Below are positions 35,980 to 44,607 of a stretch of 64,000 nucleotides of DNA, one piece after another. The notes under the pieces are model-generated. The model had not been told where the DNA came from, made no database searches, and saw nothing but the letters and a program-made list of their open reading frames with translations. This DNA comes from JALJPB01 sp034111045. GTDB lineage: Bacteria > Pseudomonadota > Gammaproteobacteria > Enterobacterales > Alteromonadaceae. The position numbers were made by a program, and so were the translations under genes. The stretch is taken from the NCBI GenBank assembly GCA_034111045.1, contig JAWUYA010000031.1, positions 1 to 64,000 on the forward strand, read 5' to 3'. Positions within the stretch are counted from its first letter, which is position 1; every line of letters starts with the position of its first letter.

Positions 35980-36810
35980 ATGGACTTACTTTTAAACTGG
36001 TTTATAGACAATCAAACCCTACTTATTAGTTATTCAATAAAGTTAATGGCTGCCGTTGCTATTTTCATTGTTGGTCAATTTATAGCAAAAATAATCCGTA
36101 AAATCATGGTGAAACTTTTAAATAAACGTGGTGTTGACGCCGCCGTTATTTCATTTGTCGCTAGCCTGACTTACGGCCTAGTATTGATGGTTGCTATTAT
36201 TGCCGCTATTTCTCACTTAGGTTTTAATACCACCTCACTGGTTGCCATTGTCGGAGCCGCAGGTTTAGCCATTGGCTTAGCATTACAAGGCTCTTTATCA
36301 AACTTTGCTTCCGGTGTGTTGATTATTTCTTTACGTCCTTTCAAATCAGGCGATTTTATCGAAGTATCGGGTATTTCAGGTGTGGTCGAAGAAATCCTTA
36401 TTTTCTCAACAAAATTACGCACCGGGGATAACAAGTCCGTCATTATTCCCAATGGGGCAATTACCAGTGGTACTATTACTAATTACTCGGCAAAACCGAC
36501 TCGAAGAATTGATTTAATTATTGGCGTAAGTTATGACGCCAACTTAGCTCAAACCAAACAGGTGCTTAGTGATGTAGTCGCTAAGCATGAACTAGTTTTA
36601 AAAGATCAAAATGTCACTATCGGTGTTAGTGAACTTGCCGATAACTCAGTTAATTTAGTGGTTCGCCCTTGGGTGAAGTCTGAAAATTATTGGCCTGTTT
36701 ATTTTGATTTATTAGAAAATATCAAGGTCGCTTTAGATCAAGCTGGTATTGAAATACCCTACCCACAATTATCGTTACACCTAAATAAAGAGAAAAATCA
36801 TGCATCGTAA
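35980..36810 (+). CDS. mscS: Small-conductance mechanosensitive channel MscS
   Basis: Inner-membrane channel releasing solutes on hypo-osmotic shock. Three membrane helices (about residues 13-38, 55-80, 85-110) end in the Gly/Ala-rich pore helix VGAAGLAIGLALQGSLSNFA. The cytoplasmic beta domain follows (RPFKSGDFIEVSGISGVVEE, TKLRTGDNKSVIIPNGAITS). At 276 residues it equals E. coli MscS in size. AGGAGG lies eight bases before ATG. Its end overlaps the next gene by 11 bases. Confidence 0.95.
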   Translation: MDLLLNWFIDNQTLLISYSIKLMAAVAIFIVGQFIAKIIRKIMVKLLNKRGVDAAVISFVASLTYGLVLMVAIIAAISHLGFNTTSLVAIVGAAGLAIGLALQGSLSNFASGVLIISLRPFKSGDFIEVSGISGVVEEILIFSTKLRTGDNKSVIIPNGAITSGTITNYSAKPTRRIDLIIGVSYDANLAQTKQVLSDVVAKHELVLKDQNVTIGVSELADNSVNLVVRPWVKSENYWPVYFDLLENIKVALDQAGIEIPYPQLSLHLNKEKNHAS

Positions 36811-37597
36811 TTTAGCCCTAATCGTTTTATTTTTATTACCTTTAACTGTTTTTGCTGAAGAAGTTTTAGAAACAGCAATCGCTGTTACACCAGAATATAC
36901 GCTCTCTGCTGAATTGGGTTTTCTATATAAAACAGGTAATACCAGAAGTACTGACATGAAAGCGGGACTTAACCTTCGCCATGAAAAAAACCAATGGGTA
37001 AGTGAAGTAGCCTTCAATTACCTTGGCAAAAAACTTGAAACTGAATCTGTTAATAATAACGGAGCTACTGAGACAAACTTTTTGACCACTGATAATAAAT
37101 GGAACATCACTACTCAAACCAACTACACCATCAGCCCTGAAGGAAAAAATTATCTTTATGGTAACGTCACCTATGAAGAAGATGAATTCAGCAGTTTTGA
37201 AAAACAAAGCTCTGTTTCTATTGGTTGGGGCCGTAATTGGTACAAAACAAAAAAAGCCTCACTATTTGCTGATGTCGGTCCGGGTTATAAACATGATGTT
37301 ATCCGTGAGTCTGGTTCGGTGATGAAACACAATCAAGATGCTTTTATTATTCAAGCGCAAGCGCTTTATCTTCGTAAAATCAATGATTTTGTTGAATTAA
37401 GGCAACTCTTTGTTGCTAAGTACGCCTTAGACACCGAAGAAAACAGTATCTATAAAGCTGAAACATCTGTTACCACAAAATTAATTGAGTCTTTACAATT
37501 AAAGTTCACGTTAACAATTGATCACAACACAGACGTTGAAGAGGGTTTTGATAATACTGATACTCAAACAGCAATGACTTTTGTTTATAGCTTTTAA
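36800..37597 (+). CDS. DUF481-family outer-membrane beta-barrel protein
   Basis: The 265-residue protein has a signal peptide (LALIVLFLLPLTVFAEE) and alternating hydrophobic strands ending in Phe (QTAMTFVYSF), typical of an outer-membrane barrel. YTLSAELGFLYKTGNTRSTD is the DUF481 N-terminal motif. The family has no settled function; salt-induced members are known. It overlaps the mscS 3' end, so the two may share a response to osmotic change (inference). Confidence 0.85.
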   Translation: MHRNLALIVLFLLPLTVFAEEVLETAIAVTPEYTLSAELGFLYKTGNTRSTDMKAGLNLRHEKNQWVSEVAFNYLGKKLETESVNNNGATETNFLTTDNKWNITTQTNYTISPEGKNYLYGNVTYEEDEFSSFEKQSSVSIGWGRNWYKTKKASLFADVGPGYKHDVIRESGSVMKHNQDAFIIQAQALYLRKINDFVELRQLFVAKYALDTEENSIYKAETSVTTKLIESLQLKFTLTIDHNTDVEEGFDNTDTQTAMTFVYSF

Positions 37598-37698
37598 TAT
37601 ATCAATGTTCTGCGAGTAAGGTTAGGACCGTCAATTATTCTTGCGATCAGCTAAACCAAGCTGGTCCGCTATTATTAAAAAATCTGCGGCTAACAACT

Positions 37699-38235
37699 CT
37701 ATAGTATCTGCCGCTGTTGATTGACCAATTCGGTCACAATAAGTTTTAATAAAAACGTTTCTCGGTCAATAGATAGTCCCTTCCTTCTGCTTTTGGCAAT
37801 AGTATTCTCATTATGACTAATCGCTTGATGAATATTCATCCAAATAGCATACATGCCATTATCAATTTCATGTAACTCAAGTTCAGGGGCAAGTAACTCA
37901 TCATCTATCGAACAGAGGTAGCAATAAGATTGCATATGAATGATATCAAAATCTTTTTTATACCAAGGTCGAAACTCTTCATACAAACCAAAGGCCTTAA
38001 TATTTTGTACATTGTGCGCACCTGTTTCTTCTTTTAATTCACGAATAAGCCCTTCAACATTAGTCTCCCCTGCATCAATACCGCCACCAGGCAAACTGTA
38101 ATCATGATAACGCTTGGTATAAAGTAAAAGAATATTATCGCCATTTAAAACAATAGCTCTTGTCGCTTTACGGGTAAAAATTTTCGCCGACATATTGGTA
38201 ATATCGGCATCAATAGTTGATTTGAGTAAACGCAT
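37699..38235 (-). CDS. Nudix hydrolase
   Basis: Hydrolyses a nucleoside diphosphate linked to another moiety; substrate unknown. The Nudix box runs from Gly51 to Gly72 (GGIDAGETNVEGLIRELKEE) with the required R65-E66 and E69-E70 residues. The 178-residue length is ordinary. A later ATG at MSAKIF (residue 15) is also possible; it would drop an N-terminal stretch. Isolated gene, convergent with DUF481. Confidence 0.88.
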   Translation of the reverse strand: MRLLKSTIDADITNMSAKIFTRKATRAIVLNGDNILLLYTKRYHDYSLPGGGIDAGETNVEGLIRELKEETGAHNVQNIKAFGLYEEFRPWYKKDFDIIHMQSYCYLCSIDDELLAPELELHEIDNGMYAIWMNIHQAISHNENTIAKSRRKGLSIDRETFLLKLIVTELVNQQRQIL

Positions 38236-38783
38236 AGAACTTCTTTTGAAAACTCCCTGACCCTGTTTTGACTTAGCTAAAAACTTTAAAGCTATAAGAG
38301 GTTAGCATGATACTTATGATTAAGCTTCGATGATAAGTATCATAATGGTAAAAGTATAATATTTGATACAAAAAATAATAGCCTGCATAAAACAGCTATT
38401 GGATCAAAATTTATTGCATATAAGTAAATAAACATATAAAAAATTAGTCCGTATTATTAATAATTGAAGTCGAAAATATAATATTTTCAATCAGTAGTTA
38501 GCCTATTAATAACTTAGGAGATAAAAACATTATCTATGTATACATAATGCTCACATACTGTATACTTTATGCAAAGCTGTGATTTTTACAAACATTTACA
38601 AACAGTACGTTTATTAATAATAATAGCGCAACTGATACTGCCTGCTGATTTTAACACTTCAAAATTAAGCCTTCAGTTGTATTGACACCAGACAAAGCAT
38701 TCAAAAAAACTTGGTCTCACAACGAATCAAATAATGGTTCTTATGGTAATGGCTAATGAATAATTGATAAAATGAGATGATTT
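38236..38783. other. Long AT-rich intergenic region upstream of the chemosensory cluster
   Basis: About 550 bases with a divergent promoter role between the Nudix gene and the first gene of the chemosensory cluster. It contains one clear inverted repeat near its start. No sigma-28 match (GCCGATAA) is present, so flagellar sigma control of the cluster is not indicated from here. Confidence 0.5.
38307..38343. repeat. Inverted repeat ATGATACTTAT ... ATAAGTATCAT
   Basis: Perfect 11-bp arms separated by 15 bases, no T run on either side. It lies 72 bases upstream of the Nudix start and could be an operator or a hairpin in a leader. Confidence 0.6.
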
Positions 38784-39548
38784 ATGAAAAGAATGTCAGG
38801 TTGTATTTTTTTAGCACTACCTTGCATCACACTCTTGCAATTTAGTGATGGTTCCAGCATGTACACCCTAATGGCTAGTCTGAGTTTATTAGTATTGGCA
38901 TGGTACATTGACAAGCGAATATTGATCAAATATAAACAAGCTATAAATCAGTGTATGGATGAATGTAAAGAAAAACAGGCCAGACAACAAACGGAAGAAG
39001 CCAACGATAGAACCAACGCAATTCATACACTTTGTCAAAGCACCTTACCGCTTTGGCAAAAGCATATAAGCACCGCCAGAGTTCATTCAGAAAAAGAAGT
39101 TGATAAGCTTTGCCAGGAGTTCGCCAATCTGTTGAATAACATGGAAAGGATAATAAAAGTTTCTCCTCAAACTATAGAAAACCAACAAACACAAAGTGAT
39201 GTTAGCCAAGTAATAGAAACAAATCAGACGGAATTAGTCGATGCTTTAGCAGACCAACGTCACACCATCAAAAATAGTGCAGACTTACTCGAAAACACCC
39301 ATAAACAAATCCATCTGTTGTTAGCTTCTTTACAATTTCAAGATAGAACAAGTCAAATGCTCAACCAAGTGGAGCAGGATATTAACAGTTTAGTGATTAC
39401 ACTCACCGAAGAGCAATGGCATAACTTTATCGACGTCGAGGCTTGGCTACAAAAAATGAAAAAAAGTTACACTATGCCTGAGCAACATGATAACCATTTA
39501 GGTATAACAGCGGACAATAGCGAATACCAAGAAACTACCTTTTTTTGA
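38784..39548 (+). CDS. Headless MCP paralog with CheZ-like C-terminal signature
   Basis: A 254-residue inner-membrane protein. Two hydrophobic segments (about residues 5-20 and 26-42) with only a few residues between them anchor a cytoplasmic body. NAIHTLCQSTLPLWQKHIST (79-98) and SLQFQDRTSQMLNQVEQDI (182-200) are shared closely with the full-length MCP that closes this locus; the tail, from EQWHNF to the final TTFF, is also shared. About 132 residues holding the whole CheA/CheW-contacting hairpin are missing, without a frameshift. Asp187 and Gln191 form D-x3-Q, the arrangement of the CheZ phosphatase site. It precedes cheY. I infer a role as CheY-P phosphatase or array modulator; neither is shown. 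Confidence 0.75.
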   Translation: MKRMSGCIFLALPCITLLQFSDGSSMYTLMASLSLLVLAWYIDKRILIKYKQAINQCMDECKEKQARQQTEEANDRTNAIHTLCQSTLPLWQKHISTARVHSEKEVDKLCQEFANLLNNMERIIKVSPQTIENQQTQSDVSQVIETNQTELVDALADQRHTIKNSADLLENTHKQIHLLLASLQFQDRTSQMLNQVEQDINSLVITLTEEQWHNFIDVEAWLQKMKKSYTMPEQHDNHLGITADNSEYQETTFF

Positions 39549-39732
39549 GCAAAGGAGTTACTACAAGCGTTATATTATCCATTAGTGATAAGTGGCTTAA
39601 TTAATAATAAAGTGACGTCAGGTGATCTATAAATGAATTTACTACGTATATATTAGGTTAAATGCCATTAAAGTTCAGAAGAACTAAGCTATTTTCAAAT
39701 TATACCCATGCAGAGTAAAGAGGTGTATCAAG

Positions 39733-39894
39733 ATGAATGACTTACAATTTGAGACTTACTTTATATCGTTGGCAAAGATAAAAGCACAACTCATAATAGA
39801 CTTATCGAGACGGCTAAATGGGAAATTCAATTTTATTGAAACCTTAGCAAGTATTCACAACAACTTGAGCTCAGCAAATATAAAATGTAGGTAG
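39733..39894 (+). CDS. Possible 53-residue protein before cheY
   Basis: ATG to TAG with GAGG nine bases upstream. The frame encodes 53 residues, starting MNDLQFETYFISLAKIKAQL and ending SSANIKCR. No membrane segment. It lies between the headless receptor paralog and cheY. I do not recognise it; the ribosome binding site is the main support. Confidence 0.4.
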   Translation: MNDLQFETYFISLAKIKAQLIIDLSRRLNGKFNFIETLASIHNNLSSANIKCR

Positions 39895-40027
39895 TAAAGG
39901 TATAAGTATAAGTATAATGAATATAATAGATGAGTTGCTTAATATGGTGCCAGCAAAATCATAACTAAGGCAACAAAAGCAGATTATACGGACATAAACA
40001 AAAGTTATTTTAAATTTGGAGTACACC

Positions 40028-40396
40028 TTGGCGAAAAAAATAATGATAGTGGATGATTCCACCTCTGTAAGACAGTTAGTCAGCATGGCACTAAAAAGTC
40101 AAAATTACGATGTGATTGAAGCTTGTGATGGTATGGATGCACTTTCTAAACTGACAGGATCAAAAATTAATCTTATTATCAGTGATATAAACATGCCTAG
40201 AATGGATGGTATTACTTTTGTTAAAGAACTGAAGAAAAATCCATCATATAAATTCACTCCAGTAATCATGTTGACCACTGAAACACAAGAAGGTAAAAAA
40301 CAAGAAGCTCAAGCAGCTGGTGCTAAAGCTTGGATAGTTAAACCGTTTAAACCTGAACAAATGTTGTCGGCAGTTGCCAAACTTATACTGCCATAA
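40028..40396 (+). CDS. cheY: CheY-type single-domain response regulator (TTG start)
   Basis: A stand-alone receiver domain of 122 residues. KIMIVDDSTSVRQLVSMALK supplies the acidic pair, Asp53 (LIISDINMPRMDG) the phosphorylation site, with TTE and IVKPF motifs after it. There is no ATG in the right place: the frame begins at TTG with GGAG six bases upstream. It heads the STAS-CheA-MCP-CheW-CheR-CheD-CheB string and is probably phosphorylated by that CheA. Output could be a flagellar switch or another target. Confidence 0.92.
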   Translation: MAKKIMIVDDSTSVRQLVSMALKSQNYDVIEACDGMDALSKLTGSKINLIISDINMPRMDGITFVKELKKNPSYKFTPVIMLTTETQEGKKQEAQAAGAKAWIVKPFKPEQMLSAVAKLILP

Positions 40397-40413
40397 AGAA
40401 AAAAGGACTCATA

Positions 40414-40737
40414 ATGTTAAAATATGAAGACAATGAAAACCTTATCAATATTTCAATCTCAAATGAAATGAATATCTACAGTGTAGGCGAGCTTAAAAAA
40501 TTGTTAGATGAGGTGATACACGATAAGCGCGATATGGAAATTAATCTTGCTAATGTGTCAGAAATTGATAGCGCAGGTATTCAATTACTAATGCTGACTA
40601 AAAAAGAACGTGATAACAATAATTTGCCTTTATCTTTAGTACAACACAGCAATACCGTGCTTAACACCTTCGAATTTCTAGGCTTGGTTTCATATTTTAA
40701 CGACCCTGTTGTGTTGACCAATAGAAAAGGAGAATAA
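40414..40737 (+). CDS. STAS-domain protein
   Basis: A 107-residue STAS domain (anti-sigma-factor-antagonist fold). MEINLANVSEIDSAGIQLLM places Ser where such proteins are phosphorylated (DSAG). Such domains recur beside CheY and CheA in alternative chemosensory clusters, but their role there is not settled. It ends one base before the cheA ATG, so translation is coupled. Confidence 0.88.
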   Translation: MLKYEDNENLINISISNEMNIYSVGELKKLLDEVIHDKRDMEINLANVSEIDSAGIQLLMLTKKERDNNNLPLSLVQHSNTVLNTFEFLGLVSYFNDPVVLTNRKGE

Positions 40738-40738
40738 C

Positions 40739-42931
40739 ATGGAACTTGATTTGAGTTTGGTATTGCCTGCATTTATAGATGAGTCACGTGAGGCACTCGA
40801 TGAATTGGAGGAAATATTATTACACCTTGAACACCAAAATGTTGATCATGAGAAGCTCAATACTATTTTTCGCATAGCCCACACAATTAAAGGTTCAGCT
40901 GGCATGTTTGGCCTTGACGATATTGTTAATTTCACCCATGTTGTAGAAGGAGTGTTAGACAGATTACGTGACGGTGATACACATATTAGCCCAGAGCTGA
41001 TTGAAATGCTTCTTGCTTGTGGTGACCATATTGGGCACTTAGTCGATATAGTCGAAACAAAAGCACCATTAGATGATTCACTCATTAATAATGGTAACGA
41101 GTTAATCTCACAATTATCGACATTTAATGGCCCAGCACAAAATACCAGTGCTACAAAAGACATGGTGCCATCGCTCCAGACTAATACTGATACTGAACGT
41201 ATTAATAGTGGAAATGCTAACAATGATTATTGGCATATCTCGCTGCAATTTTCTACTGACACCTTACGTAATGGCATGGAACCCCTATCAATGTTACATT
41301 ATTTGGAAACACTAGGTGATATCATCAACATTATCACCCTGGGTGATGCCATTCCCCATTGTAGCGATATGGACCCAGAAAGCTTTTATCTGCGCTTTGA
41401 AATTACCTTTAATACCTTAGAAGACAAACAAGTCATTGAAGATGCTTTTGAATTTTTTAGTGAGGGTAGCCATATTTCAATTTTGCCGCCGAACAGCAAA
41501 ATCACAGATTATATCGCGCTTATAAATTCGAGTAATAGCGTTGATGATATGCGCATTGGCGATATATTGCTCTCCGCAGGAGCACTCACTCAAAGTGAAT
41601 TAAATGACGCAATCAACACACAAAAAAATTTACAGCTTACTTCGGTAGAAAAACCACTGGGCGATATTATTGTTGAACAAAGAATGTCTTCTCAACCAGT
41701 AATAGATGCGGCTATCGTCAAGCAAACTCAGTTTCGTAGCGAAAAAACTCGAGAAGCTGCCTCTGTAAGGGTTGATGCCGCTAAGCTTGATCAATTGATC
41801 AATTTAGTTGGCGAATTGGTCATTGCGAGTGCGGGAACCGCGCTTAATGCTCAGCTCACCAATGATACCACCTTGATCGAGTCGATATCGACATTGACAG
41901 ATCTGGTCGAGGAAGTAAGGGACAGCGCTTTGTATCTGCGCATGGTGCCCATTGGTGCTACCTTTACCCGTTTTAAACGGGTAGTACATGATATGTCAAA
42001 AGAATTGGGTAAAGAAATTGAACTGGTTGTTACTGGCGCTGATACAGAGCTGGATAAAACTGTGGTCGAAAAAATCAGTGACCCGTTAATGCATTTAGTG
42101 CGCAACTCGATAGACCATGGTATTGAAAGTGCTGAAACTCGTCAAGCAAACGGTAAATCAGCAACCGGGGTGGTCACACTTAATGCCTTTCATGACTCTG
42201 GCTCCATCATTATTGAAGTCAACGACGATGGTGCAGGACTAAACCGCCAGCAAATACTTAACAAAGCCATAGAAAATGGACTAATAGAAGAAGACCAGCA
42301 ACTCGAAGATGATGAAATATATAATTTGATCTTCGAACCCGGTTTTTCAACCGCTAATGAAGTCACCAACATTTCAGGGCGGGGTGTTGGTATGGATGTG
42401 GTTAAACGTAACATTACTGAACTACGTGGTGCAATAGAACTCAATAGTAAACCTGGATTAGGTACTAGCTTTAGAGTGCGTTTACCACTCACTTTAGCCA
42501 TTATTGATGGCTTTCTTATTGGTGTTAGCGCAGATACCTTTGTCATACCGCTTGATATGGTTGTCGAATGTATCGAATTAAAGGTGATAAACAACCAACA
42601 AGAGAGTGCAAAAAATTATATTGATTTACGGGGCGAAGTATTACCGCTCATTGACTTACGAGGGCTATTAACAATAGCAGGCGAGTTAGGGAAAAGGCAA
42701 AACATAGTGGTCGTGCAATACGGCAATAGCAAAGCCGGCATTGTCGTTGATCAGCTCATGGGTGAATTTCAAACGGTAATCAAGCCTCTTGGTGCTATTT
42801 TTAGTAATGTGCGTGCCGTCAGCGGCTTTACCGTGCTGGGTAATGGCGATGTCTCATTGATCCTCGATATCCCAGGTTTAATAGAAAAAGCGATCACTAA
42901 ACAATCTCATCCTGCATCTATAACCGCTTAA
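40739..42931 (+). CDS. cheA: Chemotaxis histidine kinase CheA
   Basis: Receptor-controlled kinase phosphorylating CheY and CheB. The Hpt domain carries His48 in FRIAHTIKGSAGMFGL. A middle region (about residues 145-330) contains a P2-like segment and a helical stretch (IGDILLSAGALTQSELNDAI). Dimerisation (about 345-400), ATPase (HLVRNSIDHGIESAE, VNDDGAGLN, GRGVGMDVVKRNI) and a CheW-like domain (about 585-720) follow. At 730 residues it is full length with all catalytic motifs. It belongs to the cluster, not to the flagellar locus. Confidence 0.96.
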   Translation: MELDLSLVLPAFIDESREALDELEEILLHLEHQNVDHEKLNTIFRIAHTIKGSAGMFGLDDIVNFTHVVEGVLDRLRDGDTHISPELIEMLLACGDHIGHLVDIVETKAPLDDSLINNGNELISQLSTFNGPAQNTSATKDMVPSLQTNTDTERINSGNANNDYWHISLQFSTDTLRNGMEPLSMLHYLETLGDIINIITLGDAIPHCSDMDPESFYLRFEITFNTLEDKQVIEDAFEFFSEGSHISILPPNSKITDYIALINSSNSVDDMRIGDILLSAGALTQSELNDAINTQKNLQLTSVEKPLGDIIVEQRMSSQPVIDAAIVKQTQFRSEKTREAASVRVDAAKLDQLINLVGELVIASAGTALNAQLTNDTTLIESISTLTDLVEEVRDSALYLRMVPIGATFTRFKRVVHDMSKELGKEIELVVTGADTELDKTVVEKISDPLMHLVRNSIDHGIESAETRQANGKSATGVVTLNAFHDSGSIIIEVNDDGAGLNRQQILNKAIENGLIEEDQQLEDDEIYNLIFEPGFSTANEVTNISGRGVGMDVVKRNITELRGAIELNSKPGLGTSFRVRLPLTLAIIDGFLIGVSADTFVIPLDMVVECIELKVINNQQESAKNYIDLRGEVLPLIDLRGLLTIAGELGKRQNIVVVQYGNSKAGIVVDQLMGEFQTVIKPLGAIFSNVRAVSGFTVLGNGDVSLILDIPGLIEKAITKQSHPASITA

Positions 42932-42970
42932 TGAAAAAAACAACTAAATTAAAAACAACGGAGTATTAAC

Positions 42971-44599
42971 ATGTTTAAGAATATGAAAATTGGCATAAAA
43001 TTAATCGGAGCATTTCTGCTCGTATCAATGATCACTGGACTGGTTGGTTTTATTGGGGTCTCTAACATGTCTGAACTCAATGATGCTGCTGACAATTTAT
43101 ATGAAAATGAATTACTAGGGCTATCTAACATTAAAGAAGCCAATGTTAATTTGATGGGTATTGCCCGTTCTCTTCGAAATTCTGTCTTAGCGACTACCCA
43201 AGATGAAAGAGCAAGATATCTTCAACAAACAAAATTCAATATCGATCAAGTACAAGAAAATATTGAGAAGTCTAGATCGCAATTTACCACAGAGGAAGGT
43301 AAACAATTACTCAACACTTTCTCTCGAGAATGGACTAAATATCAAGAAGGTCTAAAAGAAGTTGAAGCTATCATTAATGCAGAAGATCTCGTTAATAATG
43401 ACAGAGAGTCGATTATCTTCATTCAAACAGATTTACGCGTTGTCGCTAATGTAGTTGACGACATACTTACAGAACTTTCAGAGGTCAAAGAAGTTAATGC
43501 AGAAGATGCATCCAATTTTACCTCTAATTTGTATGACAACAGTCGGACGTTAATGATCACCTTTTCCGTAGGTGGCGTCATTATTGGTATACTTTTAGGG
43601 TTTGTCATTTCACGTGCTATTACTCAACCACTTGTTCAAGCCGTTGCAGTTGCCAATCGTCTTTCTGAAGGTGATCTAACGGTTCAAATAGAAGTTAATA
43701 GTGAAGACGAAACAGGTCAGCTGTTGACTGCCATGAAAACTATGGCTCAAAAACTCACCATGACGATCACTGATGTGCGCTCTGCCACGCAGAATTTAAC
43801 CTCTGCTTCAGAGCAAGTATCAGCTACAGCGCAAAGTATTAGCCAAAGTGCTAGCGAACAAGCGGCCAGTGTTGAACAAACATCGGCATCGGTAGAAGAA
43901 ATGTCAGCGTCTATCAATCAAAATACTGAAAATGCTAAAGTAACCAATGCTATGTCAACCAAAGCGGCGAAAGAAGCTGTTGAAGGTGGCGATTCGGTCA
44001 AGGCAACGGTAGTAGCGATGAATAGTATTGCCGGGAAAATTAGCATCATTGATGATATAGCCTATCAAACTAACCTTCTTGCCCTCAATGCCGCAATTGA
44101 AGCAGCACGAGCCGGTGAACATGGTAAAGGCTTTGCGGTAGTAGCGGCAGAAGTGCGTAAATTGGCCGAACGTAGCCAAGTAGCGGCACAAGAGATAGGT
44201 GAATTAGCACAAAATAGTGTTGGTACCGCAGAAAAAGCCGGTAAATTATTGGATGATATCGTACCTTCCATCAAAAAAACCTCTGATTTGGTTCAAGAAA
44301 TTAGCGCAGCATCCGAAGAACAATCTTCTGGTGCTTCACAAATTAACAACGCCATGGAGCAACTCAATCAAATTACTCAGCAAAGTGCTTCAACCTCTGA
44401 AGAGTTAGCCGCGACATCTGAAGAAATGAGCGGTCAAGCTGAGCAGTTACAAGAAACCATGAATTTCTTTACACTTGCTAATGCCAACATCCCATCAGGC
44501 ACACCAATAAAAAATACTGCAGCAAACAAGAAAGTGATTAAAGAAAATGATGATTACTCAGCAAAAACAGCTGGCAGCTCTGAATTTGTGCGCTTCTAG
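42971..44599 (+). CDS. Transmembrane chemoreceptor (MCP) with C-terminal CheR-binding pentapeptide
   Basis: Sensor of the local cluster. Transmembrane helix 1 (about residues 9-31), a periplasmic four-helix-bundle sensor (32-190), helix 2 (about 193-215), HAMP (216-268), and the signalling hairpin with tip DIAYQTNLLALNAAIEAARA then GEHGKGFAVVAAEVRKLAER. A flexible tail ends in EFVRF, matching the x-[HFYW]-x2-[HFYW] pentapeptide that tethers CheR in some systems. At 542 residues it is a standard class. Ligand unknown. Confidence 0.94.
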   Translation: MFKNMKIGIKLIGAFLLVSMITGLVGFIGVSNMSELNDAADNLYENELLGLSNIKEANVNLMGIARSLRNSVLATTQDERARYLQQTKFNIDQVQENIEKSRSQFTTEEGKQLLNTFSREWTKYQEGLKEVEAIINAEDLVNNDRESIIFIQTDLRVVANVVDDILTELSEVKEVNAEDASNFTSNLYDNSRTLMITFSVGGVIIGILLGFVISRAITQPLVQAVAVANRLSEGDLTVQIEVNSEDETGQLLTAMKTMAQKLTMTITDVRSATQNLTSASEQVSATAQSISQSASEQAASVEQTSASVEEMSASINQNTENAKVTNAMSTKAAKEAVEGGDSVKATVVAMNSIAGKISIIDDIAYQTNLLALNAAIEAARAGEHGKGFAVVAAEVRKLAERSQVAAQEIGELAQNSVGTAEKAGKLLDDIVPSIKKTSDLVQEISAASEEQSSGASQINNAMEQLNQITQQSASTSEELAATSEEMSGQAEQLQETMNFFTLANANIPSGTPIKNTAANKKVIKENDDYSAKTAGSSEFVRF

Positions 44600-44607
44600 G
44601 AGGCTTT

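Noticed and set aside
40846..41223. 125-codon minus-strand frame inside cheA, and similar ones inside cheW and cheB
   Set aside because: All lie opposite intact, motif-verified chemotaxis genes.
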